DNA from: Cephaloticoccus capnophilus
GTDB lineage: Bacteria; Verrucomicrobiota; Verrucomicrobiia; Opitutales; Opitutaceae
Direction of reading: 5' to 3'
Length of the DNA stretch: 64,000 nt
NCBI RefSeq assembly: GCF_001580045.1
Contig: NZ_LSZP01000059.1
Location: 1 to 64,000, forward strand
The position numbers were made by a program, and so were the translations under genes. The notes beneath the pieces are model-generated. The model ran no database searches, had not been told where the DNA came from, and saw only the letters and a program-made list of their open reading frames with translations. This document shows positions 8,346 to 16,127 of the stretch, piece by piece (the stretch's first letter is position 1; the number at the start of each line of letters is the position of its first letter).

Positions 8346-8370
8346 AAAAAAAGCCAGCGACTCTCAGTCG
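8346..8370 (-). terminator. Rho-independent terminator of coaD
   Basis: On the minus strand the coaD stop codon lies in the loop of the stem CGACT/AGTCG, followed by CTGGC and seven T residues (plus-strand A-tract 8346-8352). Stem and T-tract are visible; function is inferred from form and position. Confidence 0.55.
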
Positions 8371-8858
8371 ATGTGGCCGCGCGCTTCGGCGGCGCGTTTG
8401 AGCGCGGTGGCCACGATGGGGGGGACGAAGTGGGTGACATCGCCGCCGTATTTGGCGACTTGTTTGACGAGCGTGGAGCTGGTGTAGCTGAATTGCTCGC
8501 TGGGCATCACAAAGAGGGTTTCGAGCGTGGGCTGGAGGTGCCGGTTCATGAGTGCCATGTTAAACTCGAACTCAAAATCGGAGAGCGCACGCAGTCCGCG
8601 GATGATGGCTTGGGCTTTTTGCTCGGAGGCGAAGTTAACGAGCAGTCCGTCGAAAACCGTCGCGCTGACATTGGGGATTTCCCTAATCGTTTCCTCCACC
8701 ATAGCGAGTCGCAGCTCGGTGCTAAAGAACGGAGCCTTGGTGGAGCTGCGCGCGATAGCGACGGTGACGTGGTCGAAGAGTTTGGCGGCGCGGTGCAGCA
8801 CGTCGAGGTGACCATTGGTGATCGGGTCAAAGGTGCCTGGGTAGATACAGTGGCGCAT
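8364..8858 (-). CDS. coaD: Pantetheine-phosphate adenylyltransferase
   Basis: 164 residues, the usual CoaD size. It transfers AMP from ATP to 4'-phosphopantetheine, the penultimate step of CoA synthesis, in the cytoplasm. The nucleotidyltransferase signature PGTFDPITNGHLDVLHRA contains the T/HxGH motif near residue 14. The substrate-binding region FEFEFNMALMNRHL and the C-terminal ISSTxxK-like motif YTSSTLVKQVAKYGGDV are also present. Start at ATG 8858 gives MRHCIYPGTFDP, as in the family. A terminator-like stem overlaps its stop codon. Confidence 0.96.
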   Translation of the reverse strand: MRHCIYPGTFDPITNGHLDVLHRAAKLFDHVTVAIARSSTKAPFFSTELRLAMVEETIREIPNVSATVFDGLLVNFASEQKAQAIIRGLRALSDFEFEFNMALMNRHLQPTLETLFVMPSEQFSYTSSTLVKQVAKYGGDVTHFVPPIVATALKRAAEARGHID

Positions 8859-8884
8859 GGTGGTATTTTGGAGAAGTCCGCTAC

Positions 8885-9460
8885 TTATAAGAAGATAAAG
8901 TGAAGTTTGAGGCTGCGCAGGCTGGAGGCTGAGCTGACCTCGCCGCCGAAGAGTTCGAGGTGAAGATCGATCGAGCGGTTGAAGGTCCGGTTCCCCTCGG
9001 TGACTAGTTCGTGTTTGTGGCGGATGAGGTGTTCTTGGCGTTTTTCGCGGCGGTCGGGGCGTTCATTGCCGTTGCGATCGCCAAAAAAGGTGAGGGCCAC
9101 CCCGTCGTAGTAAAAGTGCACTTTTACGGTCTCGTCGCTGCGCCAGCTCTTGCGCGAGTTGCGCTTCATTTTGAGTTCGAGCCGGTAGAAGTTTTCGCCG
9201 AGCGGGTAAACGATGGGCGGCGCATCGGGGGACAGGGTGTAGTCCTTTTTGCCAATATTGGCCTGTGCGTGGAGGAGCCGGAGGTCGAGCGGCGCGGGGG
9301 CCGAGATGGGGTAGCCGCCTTGCGGTAAGGGTTGAGCGCGGGCAACGCCTGCTGTAAAGGCCGCAGCGGTGCAGGCGAGTAGCGCGAGGAGGAGCCGGTG
9401 CGCAAATGGTGCGAGTCGGCGCAGCGTGTAACTTGGAAGGAGGAGTCGGGAGTGATTCAT
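8885..9460 (-). CDS. Exported protein of unknown function
   Basis: 191 residues. The N-terminus is Arg-rich and then hydrophobic (LLLALLACTAAAFTAGVARA), a signal peptide with a plausible AxA cleavage site near residue 42. The mature part is short, basic and beta-rich with no domain I recognise. It contains a Asp/Asn-rich loop FFGDRNGNERPDRREKRQ that resembles a calcium-binding DxNxN/DG loop but is not a full EF-hand. It sits 26 bases upstream of coaD in the same direction and may be cotranscribed with it. No function is proposed. Confidence 0.7.
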   Translation of the reverse strand: MNHSRLLLPSYTLRRLAPFAHRLLLALLACTAAAFTAGVARAQPLPQGGYPISAPAPLDLRLLHAQANIGKKDYTLSPDAPPIVYPLGENFYRLELKMKRNSRKSWRSDETVKVHFYYDGVALTFFGDRNGNERPDRREKRQEHLIRHKHELVTEGNRTFNRSIDLHLELFGGEVSSASSLRSLKLHFIFL

Positions 9461-9560
9461 GGCGGAGTTCGGGGCGGGGGGCGAAAATGTGGGGAGTTGG
9501 CAGGGAGGCTAGCCCGCCTAGCGGGCGGGGGAAAAGAAATAGTTGAAGGAGCTTGGTGCC

Positions 9561-10175
9561 GTGTGTGTCGTCGTGCTCAGCGTGCGCTTTAACCTGCCCA
9601 ATATTCTCACGATCTCTCGCGTGCCTGCGCTTTTCGCCATCGTGGCGTTGATGTATGGCGACTTCCGCTGGGGCGCGACTTTTGCGTTTTGGCTATTTGT
9701 CGCTGCAGCATTTTCCGACTGGCTCGACGGGAAGCTGGCGCGCAGTGGTGGGCAAGTCTCCACCTTTGGCCGCTTCATGGATGCGGTGATTGATAAGGTG
9801 ATGGTGGTCGGGTTGATGGTCGCGCTGGTGAATGGCGGCTACTTCGTGCAATGGCGGACGACCGCGATGGTGCTGCTGCTGTGTGTGATCGGGCGCGAGT
9901 TTATCATTTCGGGGCTGCGGATGGTCGCCGCGAGCAAGGGGGTGGTGGTCGAGGCCGACGCAGGCGGGAAATTGAAAACCTTTATGCAGCTCAATGCAAT
10001 CGGCTGGCTACTCGCCTGGCGGATGCTGGCGCATAACTTTATCCCCGAGCCGCACGGGCTGGGGCTGCAAGTAGTGCACACGATCGGGCTCTTGTTTTTC
10101 GCTGCGTCGGTGCTGCTAGCACTCACCTCCGGCTGGTCGTATTGGCGCAAACACGGCTATGTCGTCCGTGACTGA
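9561..10175 (+). CDS. pgsA: CDP-diacylglycerol--glycerol-3-phosphate 3-phosphatidyltransferase
   Basis: About 204 residues with four to five membrane segments. It makes phosphatidylglycerol phosphate from CDP-diacylglycerol and glycerol-3-phosphate. The CDP-alcohol phosphotransferase motif DxxDGxxARxxxxxxxxGxxxDxxxD is visible as SDWLDGKLARSGGQVSTFGRFMDAVIDK, with its metal-binding Asp residues. The N-terminal NLPNILTISRVPALF is typical of PgsA. I prefer GTG 9561 because AAGGAG at 9546-9551 lies nine bases before it; TTG 9543 and GTG 9582 are alternatives. The next gene is the phosphatase that completes phosphatidylglycerol synthesis, which supports the assignment. Confidence 0.9.
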   Translation: MCVVVLSVRFNLPNILTISRVPALFAIVALMYGDFRWGATFAFWLFVAAAFSDWLDGKLARSGGQVSTFGRFMDAVIDKVMVVGLMVALVNGGYFVQWRTTAMVLLLCVIGREFIISGLRMVAASKGVVVEADAGGKLKTFMQLNAIGWLLAWRMLAHNFIPEPHGLGLQVVHTIGLLFFAASVLLALTSGWSYWRKHGYVVRD

Positions 10176-10248
10176 GTTTTCCGTCCTGCCGTTTTTATAA
10201 CTTAACGCCTTTCGCCGCGCCGCCTTAGCCCCGTGTTCCCGTTTTCCG

Positions 10249-10776
10249 ATGTCGCTTAAACAACCCGTTTGGCCACGTTTTCTATCGACTGCCGCCGTGC
10301 TCAATTGCGCGACACTTGGACCGCTGGGCCGTCGATTGCCCGCGCCGGGCACTTGGGGGAGCCTCGCGGGACTGTTGTATTTTACTGTGTTTTTTGCGGG
10401 CCGCTACGGTGTGGTCGGGACTTTTTTGCTAAGTGCGATTGGGGTTTATGTCGCAATCGGCGTGTGCGGCGAAGCGGAGTTTCGGCTTGGGCGGCGAGAC
10501 CCGGGCGAAGTGATTTTAGACGAGTTTGTGGTTATGCCCTTGTGTTTTCTTGGCTGGCCGATGCTCGCGCACAACGTGCCGAACTGGATGGTATTCTTGG
10601 CCGGTTTCGCGCTCTTCCGGCTCTTTGATATTATAAAACCTTTCGGCATAAAACGCCTGCAAAGCCTTCCCGGTGGCTGGGGTGTCGTGTTGGACGACGT
10701 GGCCGCCGCACTCGCCACCTGCGCCACATTGCACGGACTCGTCGCACTCGCTACGGGCTTGGGCTGGCTCGACTAG
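10249..10776 (+). CDS. pgpA: Phosphatidylglycerophosphatase A
   Basis: 175 residues, three or four membrane segments. It removes the terminal phosphate of phosphatidylglycerol phosphate to yield phosphatidylglycerol in the inner membrane. PgpA signatures seen: APGTWGSLAGLLYF near residue 27, the acidic DPGEVILDEFVVMPL around 84-98, and the C-terminal FRLFDIIKPFGIKRLQSLPGGWGVVLDDVAAALA. The gene follows pgsA by 73 bases in the same direction, so two consecutive steps of the pathway are encoded together. Confidence 0.94.
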   Translation: MSLKQPVWPRFLSTAAVLNCATLGPLGRRLPAPGTWGSLAGLLYFTVFFAGRYGVVGTFLLSAIGVYVAIGVCGEAEFRLGRRDPGEVILDEFVVMPLCFLGWPMLAHNVPNWMVFLAGFALFRLFDIIKPFGIKRLQSLPGGWGVVLDDVAAALATCATLHGLVALATGLGWLD

Positions 10777-10959
10777 GCCGATTTGGCGGCGAAATCGAGT
10801 GGGGCCCTTTGGCTTTTGAAACGGGAACAGACCCTAGCGATTGTGCTCTCGAGCATCGGGGGAGCTGTTATTCCTGCCTCGGGTCAGATTCTTGAAGACC
10901 CGCTCCCACATTTCTTTACGGCGCAAACTCCGTTGCCGCTCGCCCTTGTAAAAGCAAAA

Positions 10960-10981
10960 AAGCAAGCCCTAGGGCTTGCTT
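10960..10981. terminator. Bidirectional terminator between pgpA and sugar permease genes
   Basis: A perfect 22-base palindrome (AAGCAAGCCCT and its complement) is flanked by an A-rich tract on the left and TTCTTTT on the right, between two converging transcription units. The rest of 10777-11014 has no coding sequence I can support. Confidence 0.75.
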
Positions 10982-11014
10982 CTTTTATGATAAACTAGGT
11001 TTGAGGGTGCGCGC

Positions 11015-11875
11015 TTAGCCTTTGACGGCCCCTCCGGTGAGGCCCGCGATGAATTCGCGTTGTAGGAGGAGGAAGATGCACATGACGGGCGCGATAGAGA
11101 CAATCGTCCCTGCCATGATGAGGCCGTAGTCGGTGCCGTAGATGCCTTTGAGGCTGTTGAGCGCGACAGAGAGAGGTTGGAGGTCAGGGGATTGGAGGAT
11201 AATTTGAGGGCTAATGAAGTTATTCCATGTGCCCATGAAGCTGATCATGAGGTAGGCGCCCATCATGGGGCGGACGAGCGGGAGCACTAGGCTGAAGAAG
11301 ATGCGCGCTTCGTTTGCCCCGTCGATACGGGCGGCTTCGAGGAGTTCGCTCGGGATGCCGTTGAGCATGGCCTGGCGGAAGAGGAAGACGCCAAAGGCGG
11401 GGGTCAGGCCGGGGAGGATTAGGCCGGTGTAGGTGTTGAGGAGGCCGAGTTGGTAGAGGAGTTTAAAGCCCGGGGCGAGGAGCAGTGGGCCGGGGATGAT
11501 GAGGGCGACTAGGACGACCATCGTCACTGCTTCGCGGCCTTTGAACTGGAGTTTCGAGAGGGCATAGCCGCCCATTGAGCAGAAGAGGACGGTGAGGCTA
11601 GAGGTGACAGAGGAGAGAAACAGCGAGTTAAGCATGGCGCGCGAGATCTTCAGCTCGGTGAAGAGGCGCACGAAGTTATCAACGGTGATGCGATCCCAGC
11701 CGATGCCCAGGAAGCCGTCACCGGCTGGGAGGAAGAGGGTGGCCGCGTAGTCGAACTTGGTCTTCAAGGCCCCCGCGAGCATGTGCGCAAAGGGGATGAG
11801 TGTGATGACCGCGAAAACTACGAGCATGGTGTAGACGGTGATTTCGACGATACGTTTAACCTGTGTGACAGTCAT
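11015..11875 (-). CDS. Carbohydrate ABC transporter permease (MalG family)
   Basis: 286 residues with six membrane segments. The EAA loop ELLEAARIDGANEARIFFSLVLPLVRPM is the canonical coupling motif of MalG/UgpE-type permeases, and GAYLMISFMGTWNNFISPQIIL is the typical following segment. It would form the inner-membrane channel with the MalF-type gene just upstream (gap about 54 bases). No ATPase is encoded in the cluster; such importers often borrow a shared MsmX/UgpC-like ATPase encoded elsewhere, which is inference here. Confidence 0.92.
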   Translation of the reverse strand: MTVTQVKRIVEITVYTMLVVFAVITLIPFAHMLAGALKTKFDYAATLFLPAGDGFLGIGWDRITVDNFVRLFTELKISRAMLNSLFLSSVTSSLTVLFCSMGGYALSKLQFKGREAVTMVVLVALIIPGPLLLAPGFKLLYQLGLLNTYTGLILPGLTPAFGVFLFRQAMLNGIPSELLEAARIDGANEARIFFSLVLPLVRPMMGAYLMISFMGTWNNFISPQIILQSPDLQPLSVALNSLKGIYGTDYGLIMAGTIVSIAPVMCIFLLLQREFIAGLTGGAVKG

Positions 11876-11929
11876 GGCGCGTGTGTGGCTGTGTTTGGGG
11901 CTTTGGAGGCGTGGGGGCAGGGGGGGATT

Positions 11930-12805
11930 TCAGTCTTCTTTGCGCTTCATTATGCGACGCTGAATATAGGCGACACTCATGAGGATGAGCGCGAGTACCC
12001 AGCCGATGGTACTGGCGTAGCCGAGGTCGCCGGTTTGGAAGCCCGTCTGATAAAGGTACATCACGATAGTGAGGCCGCGGTTATCGGGGCCGGCGGAGTC
12101 GCCAAGCATGATCCAACTGAGTTCAAAGAGTTGGAAGCTGCCGATGATGGACAGGAGGGTGACGAAGCCGGCGACAGGGGTAATCTCGGGCAGGGTAATG
12201 TGCCAGAATCGGTGCCAAGGTCCGGCGCCGTCGATTTCTGCGGCTTCGAGGAGTTCTTTGGAGACGTTTTGAAGGGCGGCGAGGAAGTACACCATGTTAA
12301 AGCCCGCATACATCCAAGTGGAGGCGATGATGAGGGCGGTCATGATGTAGTTTTGCGTCCATGCGAAGTCGGGATCCCAAGCTGAGGTGATGTTGTGGAG
12401 CATCACGTTGAGGAGGCCGGTGCGTCGCTCGAAGATGGGCGCAAAGAGCATCGCGACAAAAGGGAGCCCGACGAGCGAGGGGGCGAAGAAAGTGAGGCGG
12501 AATAAGGCGCGGCCTTTGAGGCCCGGGCTGTTGAGCAGGATCGCGAGGCCGAGGGCGATGGGGAGTTGAAAGGCCAGCGTGCCAACGGCGAATTTTACCG
12601 TGTTGGCCGTGGCTTTCCAAAAGAGCGGGTCAGAGAGAAGGAACTTAAAGTTGTGCAGGCCGACCCACTGGGAGTGTCCGGGCCCGTAGGTTTGCTGCAT
12701 GGCAAGCACCATCGAGTGAATCAGCGGCCAGACGGCGAAGAGACCAAATAGGCCGAGGAAAGGGGTCAGAAAAACCCATGGCGCGTAGTTCCAGCGTGTC
12801 GTCAT
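11930..12805 (-). CDS. Carbohydrate ABC transporter permease (MalF/UgpA family)
   Basis: About 291 residues and six membrane segments. EAA loop ELLEAAEIDGAGPWHRFWHITLPEITPV matches MalF/UgpA/LacF permeases, and the first segment APWVFLTPFLGLFGLFAVWPLIHSM is typical. I chose ATG 12805 (MTTRWNYAP); a TTG at 12889 would add 28 residues not typical of the family. It pairs with the MalG-type permease downstream. The 378-base gap to the preceding binding-protein gene could hold a separate promoter. Confidence 0.9.
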   Translation of the reverse strand: MTTRWNYAPWVFLTPFLGLFGLFAVWPLIHSMVLAMQQTYGPGHSQWVGLHNFKFLLSDPLFWKATANTVKFAVGTLAFQLPIALGLAILLNSPGLKGRALFRLTFFAPSLVGLPFVAMLFAPIFERRTGLLNVMLHNITSAWDPDFAWTQNYIMTALIIASTWMYAGFNMVYFLAALQNVSKELLEAAEIDGAGPWHRFWHITLPEITPVAGFVTLLSIIGSFQLFELSWIMLGDSAGPDNRGLTIVMYLYQTGFQTGDLGYASTIGWVLALILMSVAYIQRRIMKRKED

Positions 12806-13183
12806 AAAGGGGAGGGTATTTTTTCGAATTATGGGGTTAACCTTACAGCCGTTAGTAACGTAGGGGGACGGCTGCTTATAAAAAGACAAAGGGCTGCGTC
12901 ATCTGGGGGCACTCGCACACACCGGAGTCAGCAGAACAAGCGGTGAGGTAGAGAGGGGCATGAGAGTAACTTTGACGGAGTGGGGAGGATGAAAAGGAGG
13001 GGACCCGCGCGAAAGGCGCAGACTCGGAAAGCTACTAGTGCTTTGTCAACATGTACTTAAGCGGTAGTAATTGACTTCGAGGGGAAAGGGGAAAGTCGGA
13101 GCGTAGAGATGTTCTCTTCTGTGAGGCAAGAAATAGAAAGTGGCTGCGTAATGTTATGGGGGAGTGAGTTTGCTTCGCGTGGA
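12806..13183. other. Gap between binding-protein genes and permease genes
   Basis: No coding sequence is supported. The stretch contains GTCAA at 13045-13049 and TTGAC at 13071-13075, the arms of a widely spaced inverted repeat. It presumably holds the 5' leader, and possibly a promoter, of the permease genes. I could not identify a convincing -10/-35 pair. Confidence 0.4.
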
Positions 13184-14599
13184 TTACTCTTCCCATAGGG
13201 TGTTTCGGGACATGAAGAGGATGAGTTCAGACTGGGCTTTCTCGAGGAGACGCTGGGCTTCGGGCACGAGTGCATCAATATCGTAATTCTCATTGCGGTC
13301 GGCGTAGGCGCGCAGGGCCATCGCAGCGGTGCTGATGGCCTGCTCGGCACTGGTGGTGTAGGGGGAGGCGGTGCGGATGGGGATTTGTGGCGCGTAGTCG
13401 ATGTAGAGGCGCCCGATTTTTTGGCCGCCGAAGAAGGGGTCTGGCTGGTCGTAAAATGGGGCGTCCCAGAGTGCTTTTACCGGGGAAATGATGCAGTTGG
13501 TCGCGAAGAGTTCTTCGGCCACTTCGGCAGAGGTGTAGAGGTAGAGGGCGAGCTCCCAGGCGAGGTCGATTTGCGTACTGGTTTTGCTGATGCCCATCAT
13601 ACAGCCTTGGGCGACGGAGACTCGCCGGCCGCCGCGTTCCCATGCCGGTAAGGGCATGACTTTGAGTTTTCCGCTGAGACCGGGGTTTTCGATTTTCCAG
13701 TGGCCGAGCATCCAGTCCGGGGCGATGGTGCCGATGACTGCGCCGTCTAGGCGTTGGCGATGGCCGGAGGCACTGGAGGGGGGGACTTCGAGGCAGCGGC
13801 GATTTGGGCCGGTGACCCAAGTGATGAGGGTGGCGAGGAGGCGGGCGTTGCGCGCGTTGGCGAAGGCGGGGCGGTCATCGGCGTCGAAGATTTCGCCTCC
13901 GTTTTGGAGCATGAGGATGATGATTTCGGTGGGGCGGATTTCGGAAAATTCGAGGAGGTAGCGGTCGGGGCGACCGTCGCCGTCGTGGTCGGCCATGAGC
14001 GGGGCCATGACGCGGAAGTAGTCGTCCCAAGTTTCGATTTGGGAGACGTCGATACCCGCGGCTTCGACTAGGTCGGCGCGATAGGCGAGGAGCACGGGGT
14101 GGACATCGTGCGGGAGGCCAAAGATGCGTCCGCGCGAGGTATAGGGGGCGAAGGAGGCTTCGTTGAACTGGTCGTAGACGCCCTCGGCGTGGAGCCGATC
14201 GGTGAGGTCGAGAAAGCCGACTTGGTCGAGTGGGCCGAGGAAGGCTTTTGGCGAGACGATGGAGCTGACTTCGAGCAGGTCGGCTACGGGCGTGCCGGAG
14301 AGGAAGCCGGAGAGCATGCGGCGCTCGAAGGCGCTTTGGTGAAGGAGCTGCATGTCGACGCGTTTTTCGGGGTGGCGGGCGTTCCACTCGGCGACTTTGG
14401 GCTCGTAGGCTTCGTAGTGGCGGATACGCATCGTCCAAAAGGGGAGGCCCTCGCGTTTCTCGCTTGGGGTGAGGGCGACGATAACGCTGGTGACGATGGC
14501 GATAAAGAGGATGAGGATGCGGCCCGAGGGCAGGGCACGGGCGAGACCTGTTTTTTTCGATGTGGGCGATTGCGCAGAGGGCGTGTGCGAGGAAGTCAT
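13184..14599 (-). CDS. Extracellular solute-binding protein, family 1-like, membrane-anchored (paralogue C)
   Basis: 471 residues. One N-terminal hydrophobic segment (about 28-45, ILILFIAIVTSVIVAL) without a lipobox Cys, so the protein is probably anchored by an uncleaved helix, then a periplasmic binding fold. Family-1 sugar-binding features: WNARHPEKRVDM near the start, SQIETWDDYFRVM, an Asp-rich loop DHDGDGRPDRY, and the C-terminal region TSAEVAEELFATNCIISPVKALWDAPFYDQPDPFFGGQ. Last of three tandem paralogues that are collinear over their whole length. It should deliver a carbohydrate to the MalF/MalG-type permeases encoded next. Confidence 0.88.
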   Translation of the reverse strand: MTSSHTPSAQSPTSKKTGLARALPSGRILILFIAIVTSVIVALTPSEKREGLPFWTMRIRHYEAYEPKVAEWNARHPEKRVDMQLLHQSAFERRMLSGFLSGTPVADLLEVSSIVSPKAFLGPLDQVGFLDLTDRLHAEGVYDQFNEASFAPYTSRGRIFGLPHDVHPVLLAYRADLVEAAGIDVSQIETWDDYFRVMAPLMADHDGDGRPDRYLLEFSEIRPTEIIILMLQNGGEIFDADDRPAFANARNARLLATLITWVTGPNRRCLEVPPSSASGHRQRLDGAVIGTIAPDWMLGHWKIENPGLSGKLKVMPLPAWERGGRRVSVAQGCMMGISKTSTQIDLAWELALYLYTSAEVAEELFATNCIISPVKALWDAPFYDQPDPFFGGQKIGRLYIDYAPQIPIRTASPYTTSAEQAISTAAMALRAYADRNENYDIDALVPEAQRLLEKAQSELILFMSRNTLWEE

Positions 14600-14666
14600 T
14601 GTTGCGGAGAGCGAGTGCTGAGCTAGCGGTGGGTGAGTATGAGGGGCGGCTTCCTTTGGGTAAGTC

Positions 14667-16121
14667 TCACTGCGAGTGCTGCGGCGAAGTAAGAAAGACG
14701 TTTCGCGAGATGAGTTTTTCGAGGCGGGCTTGGGCCTCTTGTAGGAGGCGGAGCGCTTCGGTCTCTAGCTGAGGGATGTCGTAAACGGCGTGTTGGTCGG
14801 CGTAGCTGCGCAGGGCCATCGCGACGCTACCGATGTAGTCTTCGGCAGTGGGATTGTAGGGGGAAGAGGGGCGGTGCGGGACGTGGGGTGCCTGCTCAAT
14901 GTAGAGCCGTCCGCTAGGCTGGCCGCTAACGAAAGGGTCTGGCTCGTCGTAAAAAGGTGCAGCCCACAGCGCTTTTACCGGAGAGATTATGGAGCTGTCG
15001 CGGTAAGTCTGCTCGGCGACTTCGATCGAGGTGTAGAGGTATTTTAGGACTTCCCAGCAGGTCTCGATGTGGGGGCTGCGTTTGTTGATACCGATCATCG
15101 TGCCGCCGCGGACGCTGGTGCGGCGGCCTCCGCGTTCCCAAGCGGGTAGAGGCATGAGTTTAATTTTTCCGCCGATTTGGGGATTCTCGACTTTCCAATA
15201 GCCGAGCATCCAATCGGGCATGATAACGCCGACGACGAGGCCCTCTAGACGTTGGCGGTGCGCGGCGAGGCCGCTGGTGTTGGACGTGACGCGGTTGGGG
15301 CCGGTGATCCATGTGGTAAGGGTGGCGAGGGTGCGGGCGTTGCGCGGATTGGCGAAGATGGGGCGGTCGTACTCGTCGAAAATCTCTCCGTCGTTTTGGA
15401 GGAGCAGCATGATGATTTCCGAGGTGCGGTATTCGGAGAGTTCGAGGAGGTAGCGGTCGGGGCGACCATCACCGTCGAGATCTTGTATCAAGGGATGCAT
15501 GACGCGGAAGTAGTCGTCCCAAGTTTCGATTTGGGAGACGTCGATACCGGCGGCTTCGACGATGTCGGCGCGGTAGCAAAGGAGCGCGGGGTGTACGTCG
15601 TGTGGCAGGCCGTAAATGCGTCCGCGAGAGGTGAAAAAGGAGAAGGAGGGCGCGTTGAGCTGCTCGTAGATGCCCTCGGCGTGGAGCCGATCCGTGAGGT
15701 CGAGGAAGCCGACTTGTTCGGGTGGGCCGAGAAAGGCCCGGGGGATGACACTCACGTCGGACTCCAGCAAGTCGGCGAGTGGGGTTTCGGACAAGAAGCC
15801 GGAGAGCATCCGCCGCTCGAAGGCGCGGGTGTGAAAGAGTGTGGCGGCGACTTGTTTTTCGGGGTGCCGGGCGTTCCACTCGTCGAGTTTGGGCTGATAG
15901 GCTTCGTAATGGCGGTGTGCCGTCAGCCAAAATGGGATACCGCTGCGCTGCCGGGCGGGAAGCAGCCAGACGAGTGCGGAGCTAGCAAGCGCGAGCGCAA
16001 GGATGACGACTATGCCTGGGGAGAGGAGTTTTCCAGAGAGCGATGAGAGGAAGCGGGGGCGCGATTGGCTGAGTTTCTTATCCGGTGTCGATTCGGTTTG
16101 GGGCGGGGTAGAGTGGGGCAT
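14667..16121 (-). CDS. Extracellular solute-binding protein, family 1-like, membrane-anchored (paralogue B)
   Basis: 484 residues, with a longer cytoplasmic N-terminus than its neighbours (about 36 residues) before the hydrophobic anchor IVVILALALASSALVWLL. The rest is collinear with the two flanking proteins: WNARHPEKQVAATLFHTRAFERRMLSGFL, SQIETWDDYFRVM, Asp-rich loop DLDGDGRPDRY, WERGGRRTSVRGGTMIGINKRS, and SSIISPVKALWAAPFYDEPDPF. It lacks a lipobox. Six bases separate it from the upstream paralogue A and 67 from paralogue C, so the three are probably one transcript. Differences cluster in the ligand-contact half, which suggests different ligands, but this is inference. Confidence 0.88.
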   Translation of the reverse strand: MPHSTPPQTESTPDKKLSQSRPRFLSSLSGKLLSPGIVVILALALASSALVWLLPARQRSGIPFWLTAHRHYEAYQPKLDEWNARHPEKQVAATLFHTRAFERRMLSGFLSETPLADLLESDVSVIPRAFLGPPEQVGFLDLTDRLHAEGIYEQLNAPSFSFFTSRGRIYGLPHDVHPALLCYRADIVEAAGIDVSQIETWDDYFRVMHPLIQDLDGDGRPDRYLLELSEYRTSEIIMLLLQNDGEIFDEYDRPIFANPRNARTLATLTTWITGPNRVTSNTSGLAAHRQRLEGLVVGVIMPDWMLGYWKVENPQIGGKIKLMPLPAWERGGRRTSVRGGTMIGINKRSPHIETCWEVLKYLYTSIEVAEQTYRDSSIISPVKALWAAPFYDEPDPFVSGQPSGRLYIEQAPHVPHRPSSPYNPTAEDYIGSVAMALRSYADQHAVYDIPQLETEALRLLQEAQARLEKLISRNVFLTSPQHSQ

Positions 16122-16127
16122 CGGGGC

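Noticed and set aside
10783-10998. A 71-codon frame after pgpA
   Set aside because: It runs straight through the bidirectional terminator palindrome at 10960-10981 and resembles no family, so I treat it as chance.
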